Below are positions 6,025-13,092 of a DNA stretch of 13,813 nucleotides, piece by piece. The stretch comes from CAIVPM01 sp049242885 (GTDB lineage Bacteria; Bacteroidota; Bacteroidia; Chitinophagales; Chitinophagaceae). The stretch's first letter is position 1. Every line of letters starts with the position of its first letter. A model generated the notes under the pieces. The model had not been told where the DNA came from and ran no database searches. It saw only the letters and a list, made by a program, of their open reading frames with translations. A program made the position numbers and the translations under genes. Where the stretch lies: NCBI GenBank assembly GCA_049242885.1, contig JBMLOQ010000115.1:1-13813 (forward strand), written 5' to 3'.

Positions 6025-8598
6025 ATGGATAGTAATTTTTCGGTACAGGTAAAAGAAATTATTTCTTATAGTAGAGAAGAAGCTTTACGATTAGGAAATG
6101 ATTTTATAGGAATTGAACATTTGCTACTTGGCATAATACGTGATGGCGAAAATGTAGCTATGAAAGTTTTACAAAATCTTAATGTAGATTTTAATGAATT
6201 GAGAAGAGAAGTTGAAATTGCAGTGAAAGATAAAACTGGTAAAATTATTGCCAACATTAATAGTTTGCCTCTTACAAAGCAAGCAGAAAAAGTAATTCGT
6301 GTAACCGTTTTAGAAGCTAAACTTTGGAAAAGCCCATTGGTAGAACCAGAGCATTTATTGCTAAGTATATTAAAAAATAAAGAGAACTTAGCAACTCAAA
6401 TTCTCAACCAGTTTGATGTGGACTATGACATTTTTAAAAATGATTTGGGTATTGTAGAATTGCCCAATCAACAACGCCCATTAAACAATCCTAAAGATGA
6501 GGATATCCCTAAAATGTACGACAGTTTTAGAGATGATGATGATGATGACGACAAATCGTTTACTCAACGTCCAAATCCCAATCAGCCAGGAAAAGCAACA
6601 GCCGCAAAAACTAAAACGCCTGTTTTAGATAATTTTGGAAGAGATATTACAAAACTTGCCGAGCAAGGTGCTTTAGATCCCATTATTGGAAGAGAAACAG
6701 AAATTGAACGTGTTTCTCAAATTCTATCTCGTCGTAAAAAAAACAATCCCATATTAATAGGTGAGCCAGGTGTGGGTAAAACTGCTATTGTTGAAGGTTT
6801 GGCTTTAAGAATTGTAGAACGTAAAGTAAGCAGAATTTTATTTGACAAACGTGTTATAAGTCTAGATTTAGCTGCCCTTGTAGCAGGCACAAAATACCGT
6901 GGACAGTTCGAAGAAAGAATGAAAGCCATCATGGTTGAGTTAGAAAAAAATAGAGATGTAATTTTATTTATTGACGAAATTCACACCATTGTTGGAGCAG
7001 GTGGAGCAAGTGGAAGCCTAGATGCTAGCAATATATTTAAACCTGCATTAGCACGTGGTGAGTTGCAATGTATTGGTGCAAGTACCTTGGATGAGTATAG
7101 AATGCACATTGAAAAAGATGGAGCTTTGGACAGGCGTTTTCAAAAAGTTTTAATAGAGCCGCCTAGCATTGACGAAACGATACAAATACTCAACAATATT
7201 AAAAATAAATACGAAGATCATCATAGTGTTGTTTACGATAATGAAGCTATAGAAGCTTGCGTAAAATTGAGTGATAGATACATGACAGATAGATTGCTGC
7301 CAGATAAAGCTATTGATGTTTTAGATGAGGTAGGTGCAAGAGTGCATATAAAAAACATAAATGTTCCTGGAGATATTGTTGATCTTGAAAAGAAAATTGA
7401 AGAAGTAAAATTAGAAAAAAACAAAGTTGTAAAAAGTCAGCGATTCGAAGAAGCAGCAGCCCTTAGAGATAAAGAAAAAAAATTGGGTGAAGAGCTTGAG
7501 CGAGCAAAAACCAGTTGGGAAGAAGATAGCAAAAACAAGCGTTTTCCAATTAATGAAGAGCATATTGCCGAAGTTATTAGTATGATGACTGGTATTCCTG
7601 TAAAACGTATGGTGCAAGAAGAAACTGAAAAACTACGTAGAATGGGAGATGATATGAAAAGTATGGTTATTGGACAAGATGATGCCATTGCTAAAGTTAC
7701 CAAGGCAATACAACGAAATAGAGTTGGTTTAAAAGATCCCAAAAAACCAATAGGTAGTTTTATATTTTTAGGTCCTACAGGTGTTGGTAAAACAGAGTTG
7801 GCTCGAAGCCTTGCCAAATATATGTTTGATAGTGAGGATGCTTTGATAAGGATAGATATGAGTGAGTACATGGAAAAATTTGCCATCACTCGATTAATTG
7901 GTGCCCCTCCAGGATATGTTGGATATGAAGAAGGAGGCCAGCTTACCGAGAAAGTTCGTAGAAAACCATATAGTGTGATTCTTTTAGATGAAATTGAAAA
8001 AGCACATCCAGATATTTATAACATATTACTACAAGTTTTAGACGATGGACAATTAACCGATGGGCTAGGGCGTAAAATTGATTTTAAAAACACCATGATT
8101 ATTATGACTAGTAATATTGGTGTTCGCCAATTAAAAGAATTTGGTGATGGTGTAGGTTTTGCTACTGCAGCAAGAATGCAAAATCAGGAAGAAAATAATA
8201 AAGGGGTAATTGAAAAAGCGTTGAAAAAAACTTTTTCGCCCGAATTTTTAAATAGAATTGATGATGTAATCATTTTTAACTCTTTAAGTAAAGAAAACAT
8301 ACATTCTATTATTGATATACTAATGCGTAATGTGGTAAAAAGGCTTAACAATATTGGTTTTAACATTGATATAAGCAACGAAGCCAAAGATTTTATTGCA
8401 GACAAAGGATATGATGTACAGTTTGGAGCTAGACCATTGCACCGAGCCATTCAAAAATACTTGGAAGATCCTTTAGCGGAAGAAATTTTAAACATGACTG
8501 TTAAAAACGGTGATGTTGTAATTGTAGAATTTGATAAAGAAAATAATAAGTTAACTTTTAGCATTAAACAAAAAGAAGAAGAAAGTTTAAATGCCTGA
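6025..8598 (+). CDS. clpC: ClpC-type AAA+ unfoldase of the ClpCP protease
   Basis: An 857-residue HSP100 protein. Two Clp N-domain repeats (about residues 3-70 and 80-145) lead into an acidic linker with seven consecutive Asp (170-176). The first AAA+ module has Walker A GEPGVGKT (246-253) and Walker B LFIDE (314-318). A short UVR-like middle domain follows (about 455-490, FEEAAALRDKEKKL), which marks ClpC rather than ClpA or ClpB. The second AAA+ module has Walker A GPTGVGKT (583-590) and Walker B VILLDE (651-656). A VGF tripeptide at 710-712 fits the loop that docks on ClpP. It unfolds substrates for ClpP in the cytoplasm. No clpP, mcsA/mcsB or ctsR is in the window. The nearest promoter-like motif is TTGCTTTG at 5980-5987 (one mismatch, weak). 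No CIRCE or CtsR box was seen. A strong terminator follows. Confidence 0.97.
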   Translation: MDSNFSVQVKEIISYSREEALRLGNDFIGIEHLLLGIIRDGENVAMKVLQNLNVDFNELRREVEIAVKDKTGKIIANINSLPLTKQAEKVIRVTVLEAKLWKSPLVEPEHLLLSILKNKENLATQILNQFDVDYDIFKNDLGIVELPNQQRPLNNPKDEDIPKMYDSFRDDDDDDDKSFTQRPNPNQPGKATAAKTKTPVLDNFGRDITKLAEQGALDPIIGRETEIERVSQILSRRKKNNPILIGEPGVGKTAIVEGLALRIVERKVSRILFDKRVISLDLAALVAGTKYRGQFEERMKAIMVELEKNRDVILFIDEIHTIVGAGGASGSLDASNIFKPALARGELQCIGASTLDEYRMHIEKDGALDRRFQKVLIEPPSIDETIQILNNIKNKYEDHHSVVYDNEAIEACVKLSDRYMTDRLLPDKAIDVLDEVGARVHIKNINVPGDIVDLEKKIEEVKLEKNKVVKSQRFEEAAALRDKEKKLGEELERAKTSWEEDSKNKRFPINEEHIAEVISMMTGIPVKRMVQEETEKLRRMGDDMKSMVIGQDDAIAKVTKAIQRNRVGLKDPKKPIGSFIFLGPTGVGKTELARSLAKYMFDSEDALIRIDMSEYMEKFAITRLIGAPPGYVGYEEGGQLTEKVRRKPYSVILLDEIEKAHPDIYNILLQVLDDGQLTDGLGRKIDFKNTMIIMTSNIGVRQLKEFGDGVGFATAARMQNQEENNKGVIEKALKKTFSPEFLNRIDDVIIFNSLSKENIHSIIDILMRNVVKRLNNIGFNIDISNEAKDFIADKGYDVQFGARPLHRAIQKYLEDPLAEEILNMTVKNGDVVIVEFDKENNKLTFSIKQKEEESLNA
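6532..6552 (+). repeat. Short GAT/GAC codon repeat encoding seven Asp in the ClpC linker
   Basis: Five GAT codons followed by two GAC codons encode D170-D176, between the ClpC N-domain and the first AAA+ module. The repeat is in frame, so length changes by whole codons would be tolerated. It lies in a flexible, poorly conserved linker. Confidence 0.85.
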
Positions 8599-8628
8599 GA
8601 TTAAATTTTATTAATGAGTTTATAGAAC

Positions 8629-8669
8629 ATAAAAAAAGAGATTGAACATAAATCAATCTCTTTTTTTAT
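8629..8669. terminator. Bidirectional intrinsic terminator between clpC and the DUF4920 gene
   Basis: A perfect inverted repeat: the left arm 8629-8645 (AT, seven A, then GAGATTGA) pairs with the right arm 8653-8669 (TCAATCTC, seven T, then AT) around a 7-base loop (8646-8652). The stem is up to 17 bp. It begins 30 bases after the clpC stop and ends about 20 bases before the stop of the convergent DUF4920 gene. The A-tract/T-tract flanks give a U-run in both directions, so it can end both transcripts. Confidence 0.9.
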
Positions 8670-8689
8670 TAAAATCTATTTTAAAAGAA

Positions 8690-9160
8690 TTATTCTACTA
8701 CAACAATACCAGTAGCCTGAAATATAATTTCAGTTTTTGGTTCCTTTATTGCTTCAATTTCTGCTTTTGATTTTCCTGCATCTTCAGCATAATGTTTTAG
8801 CATTTCTACACTAGTTACTTTTTTCTCAGCAAATCCTTTAGCAACAATAGTTTTACCTTCCATACTTAATGGAACTAAAAACTTGTGGTCTTTCATTTTA
8901 ACCATCATATTGCCATTGGCTGTTTTAAGTTTTAACCAACAACCTTCTTTACTACATACTTGAGAAACTACACCTTGTACTTTAACTTCTAACTTTTTCG
9001 CTTCTTCTAACTTAGTAGCCAACTCATCTGTACCAATGGCTTCTGTGGCTTCAATCTTTTCACCAAAAGTCATTCCTTTATTGGCATCTCCTTTAGGTGG
9101 TTGTGCATTTACTATTTGAGTAATTGCAAGGCAGCTTAGTGCAACAAATATTTTTTTCAT
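8690..9160 (-). CDS. Exported DUF4920-family protein
   Basis: A 156-residue protein with a signal peptide cleaved near VNA/QPP (about residue 19); there is no lipobox, so it should be soluble in the periplasm. The mature part carries the DUF4920 core: VQGVVSQVC-x4-CWLKL (C69, C74), then MMVKMKDHKFLVPLSMEGKTIVAKG, a beta-barrel OB-fold-like pattern. A later L-K-H-Y-A-E-D segment (121-127) is typical of the family. The two conserved cysteines and H123 could form a metal or redox site, but this is inference; the family has no established function. The ATG at 9158-9160 starts MKKIFVAL. The gene is monocistronic by position, with its own promoter upstream and a shared terminator downstream. Confidence 0.85.
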   Translation of the reverse strand: MKKIFVALSCLAITQIVNAQPPKGDANKGMTFGEKIEATEAIGTDELATKLEEAKKLEVKVQGVVSQVCSKEGCWLKLKTANGNMMVKMKDHKFLVPLSMEGKTIVAKGFAEKKVTSVEMLKHYAEDAGKSKAEIEAIKEPKTEIIFQATGIVVVE

Positions 9161-9173
9161 GTTCTTGTTTTTA

Positions 9174-9201
9174 CAAAAGTATAATCAATGATTATACCAA
9201 A
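9174..9201 (-). promoter_or_regulatory. Putative promoter of the DUF4920 gene
   Basis: On the minus strand, TTTG at 9198-9201 (-33 type) is followed after 16 bases by TACTTTTG at 9174-9181, a perfect TAnnTTTG -7 element. The -7 element ends 13 bases before the ATG at 9160, which gives a leader of roughly 8 nt. The 16-base spacing is slightly shorter than usual for the phylum. Confidence 0.6.
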
Positions 9202-9209
9202 TTATTTAT

Positions 9210-9228
9210 TTTACAAATGGTTTGTAAA
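9210..9228. repeat. Perfect 8-bp inverted repeat upstream of the DUF4920 promoter
   Basis: TTTACAAA (9210-9217) and TTTGTAAA (9221-9228) are perfect inverted copies around a 3-base spacer, just upstream of the -33 region of the DUF4920 promoter and downstream of the GH13 gene. It could be an operator for DUF4920 or a weak 3' hairpin of the GH13 transcript. No T-run follows on the minus strand, so a terminator role is weak. Confidence 0.6.
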
Positions 9229-9232
9229 TTAA

Positions 9233-9255
9233 TTGAAGTTTAAAAACAACTTCAA
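9233..9255 (-). terminator. Possible 3' hairpin of the permease-GH13 transcript
   Basis: TTGAAGTT (9233-9240) and AACTTCAA (9248-9255) pair around a 7-base loop, 26 bases past the GH13 stop codon. An alternative pairing uses 9235-9241 with 9254-9260, because ACTTC occurs twice. No clear U-run follows on the minus strand, so this may stabilise the 3' end rather than terminate transcription. Confidence 0.35.
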
Positions 9256-9281
9256 ACTTCAGCTTTGCACTTATTAATATT

Positions 9282-11129
9282 CTATTTTAATTCCAAAACC
9301 CACATGTTTTTTGCTGGAATTGTAAAACTACTTTCTACAGATTTTCCATCTACTACATTTTTACCTTTTGTAAAACCTTTAGTGCGTTCTTCAAACTCGT
9401 TAAAATTTACAGTTCTTTCTTTGTCGTCTGTATTCATTACACACATTACAGTTTGTTTTTCATCGTATCTAAAGTAAATATACAAGCCATCTTTTGGCAC
9501 ATATTGCATCATTTTACCTTTGGTAATGGCCGAAGATTTTAAACGGAAATTGGCTAGTGCTTTTACATAATTCTGCATCATTTTTTCATCATCAGTTAAT
9601 CCTTGTTGTGTAAAAGCATTTTTAGCATCTCCTTCCCATCCACCAGGAAAATCAAGCCTTACCCAGCCATCGGGGTTAGTGGCTCCTTTCATTAATATTT
9701 CACTACCATAATATAATTGAGGAATTCCACGACAAGTAAATAACCACGCAAAAGCCATTTTCATTTTATTAATGTCTTCACCAAAAGTGGTAAAGCATCT
9801 GCTTAAATCATGATTGTCGAGCATGATGGAATTTCTGTTGGCATCTTTATATAAATAGTCTGCACAAAGTGTGCTGTATAATTTATTTACACCATCGGTC
9901 CATCCAAATTTTTCGTTCATGGCTGGATTTATTCCATAAAACAAAGTTTGAAAATCTGTAACGCCTTGTAAATTGCTTTTAAAACCAACATTTAAATTGC
10001 TTTCTGCAACATACGCTTGGTTAGGAACACCATGCACCCAAGTTTCACCAAACATGGTCATTTTGGGATATTCGTTAATTAATGCTGCATTGCATTTATT
10101 CATAAATTTTAGATCGTTATAAATGTATGTATCTATTCGCCAGCCATCTACGCCAAATTCTTCTACACACCAAATAGCATGTTGTATAAGATAATTTTGT
10201 ACAAAAGGATTATGATGGTTCCAATCGGGCATTTTTTGAGTAAACCATCCATCTTGAGTAATTTTTTGGTCTTTTTGTGAAGCGTATGGGTCAAAAATTA
10301 CTTGGTCTTTATAGCTAGTTTGAGTAAAAGTTGGCCATTTATGAAACCAATCTTCGGCAGGTTTATCTAAAAATAAAATATGCATATCACCAATATGATT
10401 GTAAACGGCATCTTGCATTAGCTTCATGCCACGCTTGTGCAATTCATCGCTTAACTTTTTGTACATATTTGCTCCACCTAAACGAGGTTCAATGGAGTAA
10501 TGATTGGTAAAAGCATAGCCATGTTCTGTTCTGTCGGGTTGATTATTTTCTATTAATGGCAAAGGCCATAGGGTATTAAAACCCATGTTTTTTATATAAT
10601 CTAGGTTGTTAATTATTCCTTGAATATCGCCACCATGCCTTGTATAAATACTATCTTTTTCTCTGTTTAAACTTTGATCTAGCATGCCAGCAATTTTATC
10701 ATTGCTTTTGTCGCCATTGCTAAATCTATCTGGTATAAGTAAATAAATATTATCAGTACTGTTTACACCTTGTGCAAAGCTGTTTCCCCGATTAGTTCTA
10801 CGAGGTTTTAACTCCCAATTTACGGCATGAGCTTTGTTTTTGTCAATAAACTCTATTACTACATTGCCTGGTTTTGTATTAGGTGCAATGCTAATGTCTA
10901 TTGATATGTAAGAGCCATTTTCTAGTTTATTTACTTTTTCAATTTTTACACCAGGGTATTTAATTGCAACTTTTTCTTTGTTAAACTCACTGTACTCCCC
11001 CTTTATTAAAAGTTGTAATTTATTAGTTTTCATGCCTACCCACCAATTTGTAGGGTAAACTGTTATTTGTGCATTTATACTTGTAGAAAAACTACAAACT
11101 AGGGTTATTAAAATTACTATTTTTTTCAT
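9282..11129 (-). CDS. Periplasmic GH13 alpha-amylase family enzyme, SusA-like neopullulanase/cyclomaltodextrinase
   Basis: A 615-residue enzyme, close in length to Bacteroides SusA (about 617). The signal peptide is cleaved near INA/QI (residue 20) with no lipobox, so a periplasmic location is expected. An N-terminal beta-sandwich (about 22-110, cyclomaltodextrinase-N type) precedes the catalytic barrel (about 125-530) and a C-terminal beta domain (about 540-615). All GH13 motifs are intact: region I D240-x4-H245, region V MPDWNHHNP (300-308), region II GWRIDTY with nucleophile D333, region III GETW with acid/base E362, and region IV LDNHD with D441. It should hydrolyse alpha-1,4 bonds of maltodextrins, pullulan or cyclodextrins. 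It starts 13 bases after the permease stop and is therefore co-transcribed with it. The gene name susA is not used because susC/susD are absent from the window. Confidence 0.93.
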   Translation of the reverse strand: MKKIVILITLVCSFSTSINAQITVYPTNWWVGMKTNKLQLLIKGEYSEFNKEKVAIKYPGVKIEKVNKLENGSYISIDISIAPNTKPGNVVIEFIDKNKAHAVNWELKPRRTNRGNSFAQGVNSTDNIYLLIPDRFSNGDKSNDKIAGMLDQSLNREKDSIYTRHGGDIQGIINNLDYIKNMGFNTLWPLPLIENNQPDRTEHGYAFTNHYSIEPRLGGANMYKKLSDELHKRGMKLMQDAVYNHIGDMHILFLDKPAEDWFHKWPTFTQTSYKDQVIFDPYASQKDQKITQDGWFTQKMPDWNHHNPFVQNYLIQHAIWCVEEFGVDGWRIDTYIYNDLKFMNKCNAALINEYPKMTMFGETWVHGVPNQAYVAESNLNVGFKSNLQGVTDFQTLFYGINPAMNEKFGWTDGVNKLYSTLCADYLYKDANRNSIMLDNHDLSRCFTTFGEDINKMKMAFAWLFTCRGIPQLYYGSEILMKGATNPDGWVRLDFPGGWEGDAKNAFTQQGLTDDEKMMQNYVKALANFRLKSSAITKGKMMQYVPKDGLYIYFRYDEKQTVMCVMNTDDKERTVNFNEFEERTKGFTKGKNVVDGKSVESSFTIPAKNMWVLELK

Positions 11130-11142
11130 AAAAATTATTTGT

Positions 11143-12483
11143 TTAAGCTACTGCTGGTTCTTTATTTTCTTTTACAATAAAAGCACAAACTATTCCAGCA
11201 ACGGTTAGCAAGCATCCACCAATAAGAACAGCAGCTAATCTGTTATTATCTAAAAAATGTTCCATTATTTTTCCAAAAAATAAAGAAGCTAAAATTTCGG
11301 GCAACACAATAAAAAAGTTGAAAATACCCATATATATACCCATTTTTTCTTTTGGTAAGCAACCAGCAAGCATGGAATAAGGCATTGATAAAATAGAAGC
11401 CCAAGCAATACCAACCATACCCATAGATATAAATAAGTAAGATGGATTATGAATAAAAAAAACTGAAATTAACCCAGCACCTCCAATTAATAAACACAAA
11501 GTGTGGGTGTATTTTTTACCTATTTTACTTACCCAAAATGGTAAGGTAAAGGAGAATATAAAGGTTACTAAGTTTAGAATGGCAGATGTTTCGTTAGCAT
11601 GTTCTAAACCTTTGGTGTAAAGCTCTGTACTAGTTTTAGCGTCACCACCAAAAATTTGGGCTGCACATCCTGTACTGTAAAAAAACCACATTAAAAATAA
11701 CCCTGGCCAAGTTAAAAAGTTTACAACTGCCAAACGTTTCATTTGGGTTGGCATATTTTTTACAGCATCAATAATTTCGGCAACAATGCCTTTGCCTTGT
11801 TCTTTTTTTAAATCTTCTTTCCAATTAGGATTGGTTGGAGGATATTCTTTACTAAACATCACAGTATATACAACTGCAATAAAAAAAACAGCTCCTCCAA
11901 TATAAAAACTCCACATAATATTTTCAGGAATACCACCAGCTCCTTTTTCTCTTGTAATGCCAAGCCACTTCCATTGTACAAGTTTTGAAGGCAAATAGCC
12001 CGAAATAAAACTTGCCAAACCAATAAACATACTTTGCATAGCATAGCCAAAACTCATTTGTTTATCGTTAAGATTATCGCCAACAAAAGCCCTAAAAGGC
12101 TCCATACTAATGTTAATACAAGAGTCTAAAATCCATAATGTTCCAGCAGCCATCCAAACTGCAGATGAATTAGGTAATACAAAAAGAGCAAGAGAGCTAA
12201 GTATTGCACCAATTAAGAAGTAGGGTCTTCTACGACCCAATTTTGGGTGCCAAGTTCTATCACTTAAATAACCTATTATGGGTTGTACTAGCAAACCTGT
12301 CATGGGTGCAGCAAGCCAAAGCCCAGGAATTTCTTCGGGTTTTGCTCCTAAAAATTCGTAAACGGCACTCATGTTACCCATTTGTAAACTCCATCCAAAT
12401 TGAATTCCAAAGAATCCAAAACACATATTAAAGATTTGCCAAAAAGTTAATTGTGGCTTAGTACCAGTGTAGGCTGTACTCAT
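11143..12483 (-). CDS. MFS sugar transporter, SLC45-like (probable maltose/maltodextrin permease)
   Basis: A 446-residue inner-membrane permease with about 12 hydrophobic helices. The loop between helices 2 and 3 carries GYLSDRTWHPKLGRRRPYF (about 71-89), the signature of the SLC45/sucrose-maltose branch of the major facilitator superfamily. A hydrophilic loop between halves (about 210-240) and an extra polar loop near GGDAKTSTELYTKG are seen. It probably imports maltose or short maltodextrins by proton symport; the substrate is inferred from the GH13 partner 13 bases downstream. A TTG two codons upstream (12487-12489) is in frame, but ATG 12481-12483 (MSTAYTGTKPQ) is the more likely start. 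A promoter with a perfect inverted repeat at its start site lies upstream, which suggests sugar-dependent control. Confidence 0.9.
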   Translation of the reverse strand: MSTAYTGTKPQLTFWQIFNMCFGFFGIQFGWSLQMGNMSAVYEFLGAKPEEIPGLWLAAPMTGLLVQPIIGYLSDRTWHPKLGRRRPYFLIGAILSSLALFVLPNSSAVWMAAGTLWILDSCINISMEPFRAFVGDNLNDKQMSFGYAMQSMFIGLASFISGYLPSKLVQWKWLGITREKGAGGIPENIMWSFYIGGAVFFIAVVYTVMFSKEYPPTNPNWKEDLKKEQGKGIVAEIIDAVKNMPTQMKRLAVVNFLTWPGLFLMWFFYSTGCAAQIFGGDAKTSTELYTKGLEHANETSAILNLVTFIFSFTLPFWVSKIGKKYTHTLCLLIGGAGLISVFFIHNPSYLFISMGMVGIAWASILSMPYSMLAGCLPKEKMGIYMGIFNFFIVLPEILASLFFGKIMEHFLDNNRLAAVLIGGCLLTVAGIVCAFIVKENKEPAVA

Positions 12484-12507
12484 TTGCAATCGTTATTAAA
12501 AGTTAGT

Positions 12508-12522
12508 GTGTAAAAATTACAC
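12508..12522. promoter_or_regulatory. Candidate operator: perfect inverted repeat at the permease-GH13 start site
   Basis: GTGTAA-AAA-TTACAC is a perfect palindrome with a 3-base centre, about 25 bases before the permease ATG. It covers the predicted transcription start just downstream of the -7 element, the usual place for a repressor site. A further GTGTAA half-site occurs at 12560-12565, upstream of the -33 element. No regulator gene lies next to it, so the binding protein is unknown. Confidence 0.5.
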
Positions 12523-12526
12523 TTGC

Positions 12527-12557
12527 CGAAAATAAGGTTTTTTAGTTTCTAACAAAA
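12527..12557 (-). promoter_or_regulatory. Putative promoter of the permease-GH13 operon
   Basis: On the minus strand TTTTG (12553-12557) is followed after 18 bases by TATTTTCG (12527-12534), one mismatch from TAnnTTTG. The spacing fits Bacteroidota promoters. Transcription would start near 12521, giving a leader of about 38 nt before ATG 12483. Confidence 0.45.
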
Positions 12558-12573
12558 TTGTGTAAACTAAGTT

Positions 12574-12975
12574 TTATTTTATTTCTTGACAAAGCTCCAC
12601 CAAAACCCCATTTGTACCTTTAGGATGTAAAAAACAAACCAATTTATTATCTGCACCTAGCTTGGGCGTTTCATTTAGCAAAACAAAACCTTCTCCTTGT
12701 AAACGTTTCATTTCAGCCTCAATATCTTCTACATCAAATGCAATGTGGTGTATGCCTTCTCCTTTTTTATCTATAAATTTTGCAATTACCCCATTTGGTT
12801 GCAAACTCTCAAGTAATTCAATTTTGGTTTCACCTATTTTAAAAAAAGCAGTATTTACTTGCTCACTTTGCACTAATTCCTGTTTATAACAGTTGGTGTT
12901 TAATAATTTCTCGTATAACGGTATAGATGTTTTAAAATCTTTAACTGCAATACCAATATGTTCAACCTTTTTCAT
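12574..12975 (-). CDS. mce: Methylmalonyl-CoA epimerase
   Basis: A 133-residue protein of the vicinal-oxygen-chelate fold, the usual length for this enzyme. It interconverts (R)- and (S)-methylmalonyl-CoA, linking propionyl-CoA and branched-chain amino acid or odd-chain lipid breakdown to succinyl-CoA. The opening VEHIGIAVKD and the later GEGIHHIAFDVEDI and NGVLVELCQ are family signatures. Likely metal ligands are H6, H77 and E127, with E53 in the KIELLE strand of the first beta-alpha-beta repeat as a catalytic or ligand candidate. No mutase or propionyl-CoA carboxylase gene is in the window. It is followed after 90 bases by the permease gene on the same strand, but the latter has its own candidate promoter. 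The ATG at 12973-12975 begins MKKVEHIG directly at the fold. Confidence 0.93.
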   Translation of the reverse strand: MKKVEHIGIAVKDFKTSIPLYEKLLNTNCYKQELVQSEQVNTAFFKIGETKIELLESLQPNGVIAKFIDKKGEGIHHIAFDVEDIEAEMKRLQGEGFVLLNETPKLGADNKLVCFLHPKGTNGVLVELCQEIK

Positions 12976-13031
12976 ATAAAATTGTTTTAATTTCGATAGA
13001 GGGAAAATCGATTGTTTAACAAGCTAATGGT

Positions 13032-13039
13032 CAAAATTA
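13032..13039 (-). promoter_or_regulatory. Putative -7 element for methylmalonyl-CoA epimerase
   Basis: The minus strand reads TAATTTTG, a perfect TAnnTTTG match, implying a leader of about 50 nt before the ATG at 12975. No TTG at -33 spacing was seen. It faces away from the cysteine desulfurase -7 element 15 bases further right. Confidence 0.4.
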
Positions 13040-13054
13040 TACAAATCAATAGCT

Positions 13055-13062
13055 TACTTTTG
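13055..13062 (+). promoter_or_regulatory. Putative -7 element for the cysteine desulfurase gene
   Basis: TACTTTTG matches TAnnTTTG and is followed by a leader of about 25 nt without a Shine-Dalgarno sequence before ATG 13093. No TTG lies at the normal -33 spacing. Confidence 0.5.
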
Positions 13063-13092
13063 CCCCTGTTAGTAAATAACAATTTTAATTTT

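Noticed and set aside
7437..7889. 150-codon open frame on the minus strand within clpC
   Set aside because: It lies entirely opposite intact, conserved ClpC ATPase sequence and its translation is low in complexity with no recognisable domain.
12484..12489. TTG start two codons upstream of the permease ATG
   Set aside because: The in-frame ATG at 12481-12483 is more likely, and the extension adds only Met-Gln.
12508..12522. Palindrome read as a terminator for the epimerase gene
   Set aside because: The stem is only 6 bp with a 3-base loop and no U-run, and its location at the permease start site fits an operator better.
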